Of a stretch of 41,892 nt of DNA, positions 1 to 8,694 are shown one piece after another (within the stretch, counting starts at the first letter, position 1; every line of letters begins with the position of its first letter). The position numbers were made by a program, and so were the translations under genes. Source of the stretch: Myxococcota bacterium (GTDB lineage: Bacteria > Myxococcota_A > Polyangia > HGW-17); assembly GCA_018817795.1 (NCBI GenBank), contig JAHITJ010000073.1, positions 1 to 41,892 on the forward strand, read 5' to 3'. The notes beneath the pieces are model-generated. The model searched no databases. It saw only the letters and a list, made by a program, of their open reading frames with translations, and was not told the origin of the DNA.

Positions 1-1
1 C

Positions 2-328
2 ACGCTGCGACGCATGCCGGGCCCGATCCTGATCCCCTATCATCCATGGTCCGCCGTGCTGGCCGGCTCACCGCCCCACTTCCACCAGCACGCCCTCACG
101 GACATCCGCGGGGCCGGTCTCCCGGTGCCCCGTGATTTCACCGCCGGACTCCGAAGCGGACGATGGAGCACCATCGTTCACGACAGGCACGGCCACACCT
201 TCTGGCGCCAGTGGCCCGGCTTCACCTCACACTACCGCAACACCTCGGCCGTCCGTGGACGCCGCCTGCACACGTGGGCCGGCAACCCATGCGGCCCACG
301 CACGTTCTGGACGCCGGTGACGCCATGA
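2..328 (+). CDS. C-terminal end of a probable membrane glycosyltransferase (partial)
   Basis: This reading frame is open from the left edge of the window and stops at TGA 326-328, so only the last 108 codons are present. The visible part is rich in His, Pro, Trp and Arg and contains PGPILIPYHPW followed by a LAG(S)PPHFHQHAL segment. Similar endings occur in bacterial GT39/GT87-type polytopic mannosyltransferases, where this part forms a soluble tail; that resemblance is my recollection, not an alignment. The stop codon overlaps the next start as ATGA, so the two genes are probably translationally coupled. The family assignment is weak because no transmembrane region or catalytic loop lies inside the window. 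Confidence 0.5.
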   Translation, partial: TLRRMPGPILIPYHPWSAVLAGSPPHFHQHALTDIRGAGLPVPRDFTAGLRSGRWSTIVHDRHGHTFWRQWPGFTSHYRNTSAVRGRRLHTWAGNPCGPRTFWTPVTP

Positions 329-912
329 TTCGATCCGCCCGCACCTGGGACATCTCCATGCCGATCACCGAGTCGATGCCGGTCTATCCCGGAGATCCTC
401 CTCCCGGGTTCACCACATCCCTCGCCGACGGCGTCACCCTCACGATCGCGCACCTGTCGCTGCACGCGGGCACCCATGTGGACGCACCACTTCACGTTTT
501 CCCAGACGCGCCCGACGCCGGGCAGTTGCCATGGATGCGCCTGTGCGGACCCGCGTGCGTGGTTCAGGCCCTGGCGACTCCTGTGGACGCCGAACAGGTC
601 GGCTGCTGGCCCCTGCGCAATCGGGATCGCGTGCTGGTCCGGGCAGCCCCCGGGGGATGCGTCTTCACCGCCGACGGTGCCCGGGCCCTGCTCGGGCGTG
701 ACATCATCCTGCTGGGGGTTGAGTGCCTGGGTCCCGACAATGACGACGATCCGCGTCTGCCGGTTCATCGTATCCTGCTGTCGGCGTCAGTCCCGCTGCT
801 GGAAAACCTGTGCCTGAGGGACGTCCGCCCTGGCCGCTATCTGCTGACGTGCCTGGGCCTGCCGCTCCCCGGACGAGAGGCCGCCTGGGTACGTGCGGTG
901 CTGTCATGCTGA
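325..912 (+). CDS. Cyclase family protein (kynurenine formamidase-like metal hydrolase)
   Basis: A 195-aa member of the cyclase family (PF04199), metal-dependent amidohydrolase-like enzymes that include bacterial KynB. It opens with WDISMPITESMPVYPGDP, the usual N-terminal signature, and carries the metal motif HAGTHVDAPLH around residues 51-61. A late Glu in PLLENL and the closing RAVL segment also fit. The usual GxDxxSxD motif reads GVECLGPD here, so the first acidic residue is Glu rather than Asp. Start ATG 325 was chosen because it overlaps the upstream stop (ATGA) and places the family N-terminus at residue 1. The natural substrate cannot be read from the sequence; no other kynurenine gene is nearby. 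The stop overlaps the next start (906) by seven bases. Confidence 0.85.
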   Translation: MIRSARTWDISMPITESMPVYPGDPPPGFTTSLADGVTLTIAHLSLHAGTHVDAPLHVFPDAPDAGQLPWMRLCGPACVVQALATPVDAEQVGCWPLRNRDRVLVRAAPGGCVFTADGARALLGRDIILLGVECLGPDNDDDPRLPVHRILLSASVPLLENLCLRDVRPGRYLLTCLGLPLPGREAAWVRAVLSC

Positions 913-3900
913 AAACCGCGATGCTCTGGCTGGGAATCCTGCTGTCCTCGTGCACATGGTTCTCCCGACCTATGCCACCGAAAGCGACCCCGGATCCGGC
1001 CACCGAAAAGCGTGCATCCATCCGCCAGGAACTTGCGGTGACCCGTGACGCCCGGACGCGCTGTCTGCTGCATCTGCACGGCGCCGTGCTCGATCTCATG
1101 GACGGCCGGGATCCCGCTGCCCTGGGCACCGCGATCGCGCGTGTCTGCCCCGACGGTTGGGACGCCGGTTTCAAGGCGTTGCAGTCCCTCCTGGCGGGGG
1201 ACCCGTGGAGCCTTCAGGAGCACGCCCTGCGTTTTCTCGAAACTACTTCCGTCCCGGGGAGGGACGAGGCCCTGCATCACCTGCGCCTTCTCGCCGCTGC
1301 CCTGCTCGTTGACGCCGATATTCCGGACACCTCCTTCACCAGGCGGCTCGCCATGGTCGCCATGCGGGATCCATACCTCCCTGCGTTCCTCTGGACGGGC
1401 GTGCCCCACCTGCTGCGGGAGGTGGCCCCTCCAGCACAGACACGCACCCTTGGAACCGGACTGACCTTCTCGCGCTCGGATCCCCTGCCGCTGCTCGGGC
1501 GACTGCACTTCTCCCGTCCAGCGCCCGTAACGGGCGGCTCCCACTGGAAGGACGGCGACCGTCTCAGCGCCGGCTCCGATCACCCCGCGCGGGTGACCCT
1601 GTCGCTTCCCCTCTCCTGTTCGACTCCCGGACCGATGCTCCTGGAGCTGCGGTCGTTGGGCCCCGCCTCTGTGCGCATCGACGGCGTGCTCGATGCCGAG
1701 AGCGGGCGCACCCCCGGCGTGGAAGGCGGGATCTGGCGGCTGCAGGTTCCACCCTTCTCCGGGTCCAGAACCCTGGTAATTTCCCTGGTAGCCACCCCGC
1801 GGGCCGGCGCTCCGCGGCTCCGGCTGGTGCCCTCATCCGCCTGCAGCTTCGGCGTCGATCCGTTCCCTTCCGTGAACGCCCGGCGCCCGCTTCCGGCCTG
1901 GCTTTCCCCCTTCGCAGGACTGGTCGTCGCCACCCTCGATGCCTCCGCAGGATCCTTCTCGGGTCCGCGGGCCGTCCTGGCCGGTATCACCTCCGGAAAA
2001 CCCCGGTTCATGCTCGCCCGCGCGCTGTTCACCCGCATGATCCTCGCCGACCCGTCGCTGCTTCCAGAGACCGCCAGGCGCCTGGCCCTGCTGCAGACGG
2101 CCGCCTTCCCCGGGGACGGATGGTCCCTGTTCGAGCAGGCCCGCATCGCCGAGGTCGACGGCCGTCCCGAGCAGGCCATGGAAAAACTGTCCCGCCTCGA
2201 CTCAGCGTGGGCCATCGTGGCCAGGGCCCGCCTGGCCCTGGAAACCAGCGGTGTCCCTACCGCCGGGGACACAGGCGGAGTAAAATTCGGCGCTCCCCTA
2301 GCCGGGCTGCTCGTCTCCTCCCGTCATCACCGAGTGTTCCTGACAGCCGCAGCAGCCGTCCGCCGCCGCGACCCCCGCCTGGCCCTGGCTTACCTGAAAC
2401 CGGCGCTGGCCCTTCGTCCCGACCTGCCGGACCTGCTGCAGTTCCATCTGCAGACGCAGCAGTTCCCTGAGGCCCTCGCCGAGGGACTTCGGCTCTTCAC
2501 TGCCGGATACCTGAACGAGACCCTCCTCTCCTCACTTGGTTCGGCCTGCCTGGGACTTCGCAACCTCGGGTGTGCCCTGCAATGGAATGATCAACGGCTC
2601 GCAGACGATCCCGTATCCGAGCCGGCCTTCCTGCGCCGGCTCGACGTGCTCACCGCGCTGGGCCACGACCCGGGCGAACTGTTCCGGGAGCTGGCCACCC
2701 ACGTCGCACGCTTTCCGTACCATCGGGACGCCCTGCTCCTGTACTGGGCCTCCCCGTTGTTTCGACAGACGACCCTTCCGGACCTGAAGACCCTGTTGGA
2801 CCTGAACTGGGGCAAGGACGCTCCAGCGGTCTTCCTGCTCAACCGGGAGGAGCATTTTCTTTCGTCCCGCGGAGGCGCCTTCGTCCGCGTCACGCGCTGG
2901 GTCCGCCTGAACACTCCGGTGGCCGTGGAGGAGCTCGGGGAGCTGGAACTCCCGTCCGATGCACTGATCCTCGACGTTCGGACCCTCAAGGCCGACGGAA
3001 CCGTGTACCCGCCCTCCTCGACACCGCAAAAATCCAGTTTCTCCCTGCGGAACCTCGAACCCGGGGACATCGTCATCTTTTCGTACCTTCGCGTGAACGC
3101 CCCCGTCCCGGGGCTCCCCGGACGGACCTGGGGACCCCGGTTCCAGTTCTCACACCGGGCCTTCCCCACCGTGCTTGCCGAATGGGTCGTGCATGCCCCC
3201 CTCGACCTTCCGCTGGTGCTCCGCCCCGAGGGCCGCCTGCCCGGGATCCAGCGCACCATCGACGCCGACGGCGTGCATCTGAAGTTGCAATCATGGACCG
3301 GCGAGCGCCTGCCCTCCGAACTGCGCATGGCCCACTTCGTGTCCCCGTCGATCCAGGTGCACGCGGGCTTTTCCGAGGAGGACCTGTACGCCCTGTTCGC
3401 CGAAGAGACGCCCTGGCCGGACTGGGACAGCCTGGAGCTCGCCCAGCTGGCCCGCCAGTTGTGTCCCCGTCCGAGCGCCGCCTGTGTTCCCGAAACGGCC
3501 CGATGGGTGCTGCGCCATATCCGGGACGATCGCCAGCTCACCAGGGCTGCGCACATCCTCCAGCGTCGGGCCGGCTCACGCATCCACCTTCTCTTCGCGC
3601 TGCTGCGGCACCAGGGATACCACCCGCGCATGCTTCTCGCCCGGGCCTCGCGCATCTCGGACGGACCGATCGCCTGGCCGGACCCGGCCGAATTCCCGAT
3701 CTGGTTGCTGGAGGTGCCCGGCTTCGGCTTCATCGACACTCGGTTTTCCCACCTGCCCCCGGGACGGATGGTCCCCGCCGTGGGCGGTTCCGAGGCCGTG
3801 GTGCTGTCCCCCAGGCCCACGACGGTCCGACTGGGTCCGGCCTCGCCCCAGTCACGCACCCTCGAGGCGCGCGCCAGGATTGCCCTGGATCGCAGCGCGC

Positions 3901-4493
3901 ACTTCGAGATCCGCGAGGTCTCCTCGGGCTTCCATGCCGTGCAGAAGCTCGACACGTTCGCGCGCCTTTCACCCGAGGCCCTGCGCGAGCAGATCCAGGT
4001 TGATTCGCTGCAGCGGTATTTCCCCGGCTCCCACCTGCTCTCCCTGGACTGGAAACGGCCACCCGCAGACCGGGAAGAACTGACCGCGACCTACACGTTC
4101 TCGGCACCCTCGGTCTGCGCGCCTGCCGACGGAAGGAACCTCGAGCTTCGGCGCTTCCCGTTCCCCTGGAATCTTCGTCGCCGGTTCGGCGTGTTCCTGC
4201 CCCGCACGACGGACTTCCTGCCCAACGCTTTGCCGGACACGCGCCTGGAATTGACCATCGAGCCTCCTGCGGGCATGCGGGTGGAAGCCTCTCCGGAACT
4301 TAACCTGGAGACCGAATTCGGACGCCTGCATCGCCAACTGGTGCCCGGACCCGGCCGGTCGGCGCGCCTGATCCTGGAGAAGTCCCTCCGCCCTGAGGTG
4401 ATTCCGGTCGCCCGCTGGAAGGCTTTCTCCGCCTTCGTCCAGCTCTTTGATGAGTATGAGACCCTGCCGGTGGTCCTGGTGCCGGTCCGATGA
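906..4493 (+). CDS. Large DUF3857 lipoprotein with helical-repeat N-half and degenerate transglutaminase-like domain
   Basis: A 1195-aa probable lipoprotein. A signal peptide ends in lipobox LSSC (Cys16 or so), placing it in the envelope. Residues about 200-640 form an Ala/Leu/Arg-rich helical region resembling TPRs. A DUF3857 domain follows at about 655-800, shown by RVTRWVRLNTPVAVEELGEL, LKADGTVYPP and NLEPGDIVIFSY. Residues about 860-950 look like a transglutaminase core: a helix with FALLRHQGY and an IDT strand remain, but the catalytic Cys position reads AGSRIH and the His position lies in FPIWLLEV, so the Cys-His pair seems lost. ATG 906 overlaps the cyclase stop and gives the signal peptide. 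Such proteins are common and largely uncharacterised. I infer a structural or binding role rather than catalysis. The end overlaps ATGA with the next reading frame. Confidence 0.85.
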   Translation: MLKTAMLWLGILLSSCTWFSRPMPPKATPDPATEKRASIRQELAVTRDARTRCLLHLHGAVLDLMDGRDPAALGTAIARVCPDGWDAGFKALQSLLAGDPWSLQEHALRFLETTSVPGRDEALHHLRLLAAALLVDADIPDTSFTRRLAMVAMRDPYLPAFLWTGVPHLLREVAPPAQTRTLGTGLTFSRSDPLPLLGRLHFSRPAPVTGGSHWKDGDRLSAGSDHPARVTLSLPLSCSTPGPMLLELRSLGPASVRIDGVLDAESGRTPGVEGGIWRLQVPPFSGSRTLVISLVATPRAGAPRLRLVPSSACSFGVDPFPSVNARRPLPAWLSPFAGLVVATLDASAGSFSGPRAVLAGITSGKPRFMLARALFTRMILADPSLLPETARRLALLQTAAFPGDGWSLFEQARIAEVDGRPEQAMEKLSRLDSAWAIVARARLALETSGVPTAGDTGGVKFGAPLAGLLVSSRHHRVFLTAAAAVRRRDPRLALAYLKPALALRPDLPDLLQFHLQTQQFPEALAEGLRLFTAGYLNETLLSSLGSACLGLRNLGCALQWNDQRLADDPVSEPAFLRRLDVLTALGHDPGELFRELATHVARFPYHRDALLLYWASPLFRQTTLPDLKTLLDLNWGKDAPAVFLLNREEHFLSSRGGAFVRVTRWVRLNTPVAVEELGELELPSDALILDVRTLKADGTVYPPSSTPQKSSFSLRNLEPGDIVIFSYLRVNAPVPGLPGRTWGPRFQFSHRAFPTVLAEWVVHAPLDLPLVLRPEGRLPGIQRTIDADGVHLKLQSWTGERLPSELRMAHFVSPSIQVHAGFSEEDLYALFAEETPWPDWDSLELAQLARQLCPRPSAACVPETARWVLRHIRDDRQLTRAAHILQRRAGSRIHLLFALLRHQGYHPRMLLARASRISDGPIAWPDPAEFPIWLLEVPGFGFIDTRFSHLPPGRMVPAVGGSEAVVLSPRPTTVRLGPASPQSRTLEARARIALDRSAHFEIREVSSGFHAVQKLDTFARLSPEALREQIQVDSLQRYFPGSHLLSLDWKRPPADREELTATYTFSAPSVCAPADGRNLELRRFPFPWNLRRRFGVFLPRTTDFLPNALPDTRLELTIEPPAGMRVEASPELNLETEFGRLHRQLVPGPGRSARLILEKSLRPEVIPVARWKAFSAFVQLFDEYETLPVVLVPVR

Positions 4494-4507
4494 GGGAGGT
4501 TTTCTTC

Positions 4508-5557
4508 ATGCAGTCTCTCAGGATGTTCCTGCTGTTGCTTGTGCTGTCGGCCGGGTGCCGTCGCTCCGAGCCTGTCGAGGATCTGGAGCCCTTCGTGACG
4601 GCGCGCCGGACGGGTTCGACCCGCCCCCTGACCACGGCTGATCCCGAAACCCCCCGCCAGTTGTCCGTCACCGACGCGGGACCAGGCGGTGAACCACTGG
4701 TCTTCATGCAGGATCGCGGCGGCTGGATGCTGCTCGATGAGCAGGCCCGACGTGTGTTCCAGGCCTTCGCTCCCGTCCCCGAGAACGACCCACAACCCGC
4801 CCGCGTGGCTGCAGCGTTTTTCGCTGCCGGGCACCGGACGGTCTACGTCCTGTACCAGCAGAGCCTGCACGCGATCCCCCTGGCCAGGCCTGCCCTGCGC
4901 ACCATCGCCACGTTCGGTGCCGGCGCCCTGTGCGCCTTTTCACCCCCCTTCGAGCAGCACGTGCTCCTGGAAACCGATCTCGGGGAGGATCCCGACCGGA
5001 AGGTCATCTGCGCCGTGCTGCGTGACGCCCCGGAGCCGGACACCCACCGAACCTGCTCGATCGCGGTCAGCCCTGACGACGGCACCGTGAAGACCGCCTG
5101 CACCCGGGACGACGGAGGCCAGACGGGACGCCCGGTGGAGCCCGCCACCTGCACGATTCAGCCGCCACTTTTGCACCCACCGGCCATCTCGGGATGGACC
5201 CTCGACGAGTCCGCCTGTGCGATCCGTCAGGACCGCCCGGAACGGACGGTCCCCCTGCTGCCCGATGCCGACGAGCCCTCGGAGTGTCGGATCCGGTTCG
5301 AGGGGATGACCGCCGACGGCCGGTTCGCGATCTGGTGCACGTCCGATCCGGAGCCGGAATACGCCGGTCAGAAGTGCCGGGTCGTCGATCTCCAGCGGGC
5401 CCTGTCCCTTGAACCTTCCTTCGACCTGCCCGTGGAGACCCACGTCCGCTGGGACGGCTCGGCCCGTGCCGCCCTCGCGGGTGACTTCCTCATTTTGATG
5501 CACCGCTCCCCGGTGCATTACGTCGAGCTCAACGCCTCCGCCCTCTTCGTCCGATAG
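4508..5557 (+). CDS. Lipoprotein of unknown function
   Basis: A 349-aa protein with a clear lipoprotein signal: Met-Gln-Ser-Leu-Arg, a run of Leu, then lipobox LSAGC. I prefer ATG 4508 over the in-frame ATG 4490, because GGGAGG (4494-4499) lies eight bases before it and the signal peptide then starts properly. The mature part has ten or more Cys residues and many Asp, Glu and Pro, with the rhythm of beta-propeller-like repeats (for example DGRFAIWCTSDPEPE), but I recognise no family. It is the last gene of the plus-strand run, 14 bases after the DUF3857 gene, and is followed by a hairpin that may end transcription. The two lipoproteins probably act together at the envelope. Confidence 0.8.
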   Translation: MQSLRMFLLLLVLSAGCRRSEPVEDLEPFVTARRTGSTRPLTTADPETPRQLSVTDAGPGGEPLVFMQDRGGWMLLDEQARRVFQAFAPVPENDPQPARVAAAFFAAGHRTVYVLYQQSLHAIPLARPALRTIATFGAGALCAFSPPFEQHVLLETDLGEDPDRKVICAVLRDAPEPDTHRTCSIAVSPDDGTVKTACTRDDGGQTGRPVEPATCTIQPPLLHPPAISGWTLDESACAIRQDRPERTVPLLPDADEPSECRIRFEGMTADGRFAIWCTSDPEPEYAGQKCRVVDLQRALSLEPSFDLPVETHVRWDGSARAALAGDFLILMHRSPVHYVELNASALFVR

Positions 5558-5606
5558 CAGCCTGTCGGTTTCATTCTGGATTTGCGGAACGTCGTTTGTC
5601 CAGGCC

Positions 5607-5643
5607 CTGAGAACCCTTGATCCGCACCCATTAAGGGTTTCAG
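5607..5643. terminator. Hairpin between convergent genes, possible bidirectional terminator
   Basis: CTGA(G)AACCCTT pairs with AAGGGTTTCAG: an 11-bp stem with a single bulged G and a 14-nt loop. It lies in the 113-bp gap between the stop of the upstream plus-strand lipoprotein and the stop of the minus-strand EFR1 gene, the right place for a shared terminator. There is no strong T-run on either side, so Rho-independent action is uncertain. Confidence 0.4.
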
Positions 5644-5670
5644 ACGGTATCATCCTTACCTGATCAACTG

Positions 5671-6567
5671 TCAGTCCTCGAAAAGCCGGCGCATCTGCGC
5701 AGAGGGTCCGTGGTAGCGTGCCGCGCCCGCGGGCAGCGGCGCCACGCGGATCGCACCCTCAGGGCAGTGGTTGTAGCAGGTATAGCAGCCGTTGCAGCCC
5801 GGTCCGAAAACGGGCATGAACGCCTCCCCGGCCAGCGAGATCACCTGCTCCGGGCAGAGCTTCACGCAGACGCCGCAGGCGGTGCACCTCTTCGGATCGA
5901 CCGTGAACCTCGTGAACCGGGCGATCTTCTCGCGGGTCATGGAGAATCCCATGGCCTTGACGCCGGGCAGGCAGGGGTGGAGCTTCTCCACGGCGGGCAT
6001 CCCGACGCGGGGCGAGGATGCGGTCTCCAGCACGACCCGGCAGAACGCCTCGAGGTCGTCACGGTCCGAAGGGGTCGGCTCGAGCGCCACATGGCTGAAG
6101 AGGCCCACCAGCGGGCGGACATGGGGGGACAGGGCCGCCAGACGAAGCGCCACAGGATTCAGGAGTCGCGTATGGTCGGCCAGAAACCGGTGATGCGGAT
6201 AGTTCGAGGGTGCCAGGTTGTATTTTGCACCGATCACGCGGTAGCCCTTGTCCGCCAGGAGATCGGCGTAGATATCGAACTGGGCGCCCGGCTCACCACC
6301 GCAGGTGGCATAGAGGAACACCGGGTGCAGGGCTCGCCGCGCCGCGGGCAGGTTGATCAGGATCCGGTCCATGGTCAGCGTTCCGCGGAAATACATCGTC
6401 GGGTTGGCGACGCCGAGCAGGTCGAAGTCGTTCGGATCCGGACAGGCCCCCCGGGTCACGTCGAACAGCAAGACCTCATGGCCCTGCCGTTCGAACCATC
6501 TGCAGGCATGCTGCATCATCAGGCGGGTGTTTCCGGTGGTCGAGTGGAGCAGAACCAGGATGCGCAT
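5671..6567 (-). CDS. EFR1-family flavodoxin-ferredoxin fusion
   Basis: A 298-aa redox protein. The N-terminal part is a flavodoxin-like domain with the FMN phosphate loop HSTTGNT (residues 8-14). The C-terminal part holds two 4Fe-4S ferredoxin motifs: CTACGVCVKLCP and CNGCYTCYNHCP, each CxxCxxCxxxCP. This order is that of EFR1 (EF_0023-like) ferrodoxins, whose partners are mostly unknown. The start has AGGAG eight bases upstream, and a strong GC hairpin (6581-6597) precedes it. It is last in the minus-strand run after ileS, and sits 47 bases beyond the thioesterase gene. It probably moves electrons in the cytoplasm for an unidentified reductase. Confidence 0.9.
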   Translation of the reverse strand: MRILVLLHSTTGNTRLMMQHACRWFERQGHEVLLFDVTRGACPDPNDFDLLGVANPTMYFRGTLTMDRILINLPAARRALHPVFLYATCGGEPGAQFDIYADLLADKGYRVIGAKYNLAPSNYPHHRFLADHTRLLNPVALRLAALSPHVRPLVGLFSHVALEPTPSDRDDLEAFCRVVLETASSPRVGMPAVEKLHPCLPGVKAMGFSMTREKIARFTRFTVDPKRCTACGVCVKLCPEQVISLAGEAFMPVFGPGCNGCYTCYNHCPEGAIRVAPLPAGAARYHGPSAQMRRLFED

Positions 6568-6580
6568 GGGGCTATCTCCT

Positions 6581-6597
6581 GCCCGCCGTGGGCGGGC
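6581..6597 (-). terminator. GC-rich hairpin in front of the EFR1 gene
   Basis: GCCCGCC-GTG-GGCGGGC forms a perfect 7-bp stem with a triloop in the 47-bp gap between the thioesterase stop and the EFR1 start. No T-run follows, so it may be a processing or attenuation element rather than a full terminator. It abuts the EFR1 ribosome-binding site (AGGAG). Confidence 0.3.
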
Positions 6598-6614
6598 CGG
6601 CCAGTGGTTGCCAA

Positions 6615-7136
6615 TCAGAAGATTGTGTCGTTGTCGTTGAAGTCTTCGCTGTCCAGATCGTGGCGACGGCGCAGGACCTCCTCGTCAGGCGCGGGGGCTG
6701 TTTCCACGACGGGCAGTTCGGTGGAACTGTTCCCGGACCCCGGGTCCGCGGTCATGACCTTCTCCAGGAACTTCGCGGTGTCCACCACATGCCGGCGATG
6801 GAAGCCGGTGGAGATCACACGGTGCTCGTCGCGGGCGGTCAGGGTGAAGTCGATCCGGCTCTTGTCCACCTTGGCGACCACCAGGTCGATGGTGAAGGAC
6901 TCACCCACCGGTGTGGGATACAGGTGCACGATCTCGACGCGCGATCCGACGGAGGTGGTGCCCTCCTCCAGGTATGGCAGAATCGAGGACGCGGCGGTGT
7001 TCTCCATGGCCAGCACGAGGGCTGCCGTGGAAAGCACGGGCACGTGGCCGCTGCCCATCTGATCGGCTGCCCACTCAGGTCGGACCTTGAAGTTGCGTGA
7101 GAATGAAATGCCTGGCTGGATTTTCGATATGGACAT
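6615..7136 (-). CDS. FlK-type hotdog thioesterase with acidic C-terminal tail
   Basis: A 173-aa protein whose first 120 residues match the hotdog thioesterases related to fluoroacetyl-CoA thioesterase FlK. Thr37, Glu45 and His71 are spaced 8 and 26 residues apart, exactly as the FlK catalytic residues Thr42, Glu50 and His76. The surrounding TTSVG, VHLYPTPVG and DEHRVISTGFHRRHVVD segments are typical. Residues about 125-173 form a low-complexity acidic tail ending DNDTIF, unusual for a family of about 130-140 residues. Start at 7136 has GGAGG just upstream; longer in-frame starts lie inside the preceding gene. It is expected to hydrolyse a short acyl-CoA in the cytoplasm; fluoroacetyl-CoA specificity is not implied. 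Confidence 0.85.
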   Translation of the reverse strand: MSISKIQPGISFSRNFKVRPEWAADQMGSGHVPVLSTAALVLAMENTAASSILPYLEEGTTSVGSRVEIVHLYPTPVGESFTIDLVVAKVDKSRIDFTLTARDEHRVISTGFHRRHVVDTAKFLEKVMTADPGSGNSSTELPVVETAPAPDEEVLRRRHDLDSEDFNDNDTIF

Positions 7137-7153
7137 CCTTGCCTCCGCTTCGA

Positions 7154-8077
7154 TCAGAAAAACTGACGACGACCGGCCGACCTGAAAAGGCTCTCCACAG
7201 GCAGCCAGGAAGGTCCCGCACCAAGGGAAATCGTGCCGGACCCCGTGAAAACTCCCCAGGTGCCGTCCTCCTGTCGGGACAGCCGGCCCTCGGTAAAGCC
7301 CTTCCTCCGGAACACCCAGCGCAGGGGCCGACGGCTGCCTAAAAAGGACATCGCCACCCCCGTGGCCACCGCGTCGGATTGTCCGGTCCTCACGACGGCG
7401 GTGTAGCGCTCCAGTTGGCCGTCGGGCGTCTTCTGGGACCGGATGTTCCCCACAGGGACCACATGCCCGGCAGGAAACCACGCCAGCCGGTGCGGCGACG
7501 GGGTCACTGCATAGAACCACCGGCGGCACTGCGTCTGCTCACAGACCTCGGTCTCCCCCTGGATCCAGACCTCGTCCCGGTAGCCCAGTTTCACGATCGC
7601 CGAGAGGAACCGGGGAAGCCGGGCCTCGGGATGGATGAAGCCCGCAACCTGCGGGTACAGCGCCACGCCCAGCTGCGGATAGGGCGGCTGCACACGAGCG
7701 AGCCGGAGCTGGCCGCGGGAGGACCCCGGCACCTGCAGCGACACCGCGACGCCGTCGAAGCGGCGCAGGGAGAAGGCCGCGACCGGGGCGACCGGATCCT
7801 CCAGCAGGGAGAGCCCCCGGGAGAACGCCTCCACGCGACGCGAGAAGGGTCCGAGCCAGACCCGCACGTCCTGACCCTCGGTGCCCGTCCCCGGGTCGAC
7901 GATCAGCACCTGCTGCGTGCGGTTTCCCAGATGTCTGTCAGGTTGAAAACGATCGGCGATGGACCGGGCCTGACGCGGGGTCTGCCGGTCGGCGATCTCC
8001 AGCCAGATCTGCGGGGTCCGGACCGGCGCCGGAGCAGCCGTTCCCAGAATCCACCCGAACCAGAACAGGACCGGCAT
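7154..8077 (-). CDS. Secreted protein with SPOR-like N-terminal segment
   Basis: A 307-aa protein starting with a short hydrophobic signal (MPVLFWFGWILGTAAPAP) and a likely cleavage after Ala. Residues about 20-95 run IWLEIADRQTPRQARSIADR ... VRVWLGPFSRRVEAFSRGL, the pattern of a SPOR peptidoglycan-binding domain (a 'GPF' turn between an opening helix and a closing helix). This is an inference by eye. The remainder (about 100-307) is a beta-rich region of unknown fold, with two Cys in EVCEQTQC that may form a disulfide. It lies 8 bases after the preceding lipoprotein gene and 17 before the thioesterase gene, so all are probably cotranscribed. Confidence 0.7.
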   Translation of the reverse strand: MPVLFWFGWILGTAAPAPVRTPQIWLEIADRQTPRQARSIADRFQPDRHLGNRTQQVLIVDPGTGTEGQDVRVWLGPFSRRVEAFSRGLSLLEDPVAPVAAFSLRRFDGVAVSLQVPGSSRGQLRLARVQPPYPQLGVALYPQVAGFIHPEARLPRFLSAIVKLGYRDEVWIQGETEVCEQTQCRRWFYAVTPSPHRLAWFPAGHVVPVGNIRSQKTPDGQLERYTAVVRTGQSDAVATGVAMSFLGSRRPLRWVFRRKGFTEGRLSRQEDGTWGVFTGSGTISLGAGPSWLPVESLFRSAGRRQFF

Positions 8078-8085
8078 GGTGGCGA

Positions 8086-8679
8086 CTACTTGCCCGGCTT
8101 GGCGGGTTGTTCGGATTTGCCTTCGTCCCCGGTCGTACCTGGGTCGGTGGCGGCGGGCTTGGCGTCACCTGCGGGGGCGCCCTTGCCGGTGGCCTCGTCG
8201 GGCGTCTCCCCGTCGTCGCCGGTGTCGGGAGTCACCTTCTTGATCTCAGGCTTCTTGTTCGAGGGCATGGCCGGCATCTTCTTGCGGATGTCGTCGATCA
8301 TCGAGTACAGGTCGTCGGAAAGCTTGTTGTACTTCCTGCTCTCCTCGGGGTTCATGCTCTCGTTGCGGATATGCAGGGCCTTGTCGTTGCAGAGGCGCGC
8401 CAGGAAGCCCATCACGGAGACGACCCTGGAGACGTTCTCGCGGTACATCGTGGCCATCGGGTAGACGTTGAGGATGTCGCCGGCGGCCTTCAGCGCGAGG
8501 TTGGCGGACTTCTCGAGCTTGCCCTTCTTGCGCAGGGCCACGATCTCCTTCTGCCGGCTAATGAGCTCCTCGTTGACGTTCTCGAGCGTGTAGCTCTTCT
8601 GTTTCTTGGTGCAGGCCATGCCGAACAGGCCGACGGCCAGGATTGCGAACAACAGGGCGGATACTGACTTGCGAACCAT
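8086..8679 (-). CDS. Probable lipoprotein with charged Pro-rich tail
   Basis: A 197-aa protein with a signal segment MVRKSVSALLFAILAVGLFGMAC; the FGMAC site is an acceptable but not ideal lipobox. The mature part has one helical domain (about residues 28-130) with LENVNEELISRQKEIVALRK, which could form a coiled coil, then a Lys/Pro/Asp/Gly-rich tail of about 50 residues that is probably disordered and may span the periplasm. Start 8679 is preferred because GGAGG lies five bases before it; a second ATG at 8691 would overlap this ribosome site. The gene follows ileS after 15 bases. No family is recognised. Confidence 0.75.
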   Translation of the reverse strand: MVRKSVSALLFAILAVGLFGMACTKKQKSYTLENVNEELISRQKEIVALRKKGKLEKSANLALKAAGDILNVYPMATMYRENVSRVVSVMGFLARLCNDKALHIRNESMNPEESRKYNKLSDDLYSMIDDIRKKMPAMPSNKKPEIKKVTPDTGDDGETPDEATGKGAPAGDAKPAATDPGTTGDEGKSEQPAKPGK

Positions 8680-8694
8680 GGGAACCTCCATACC

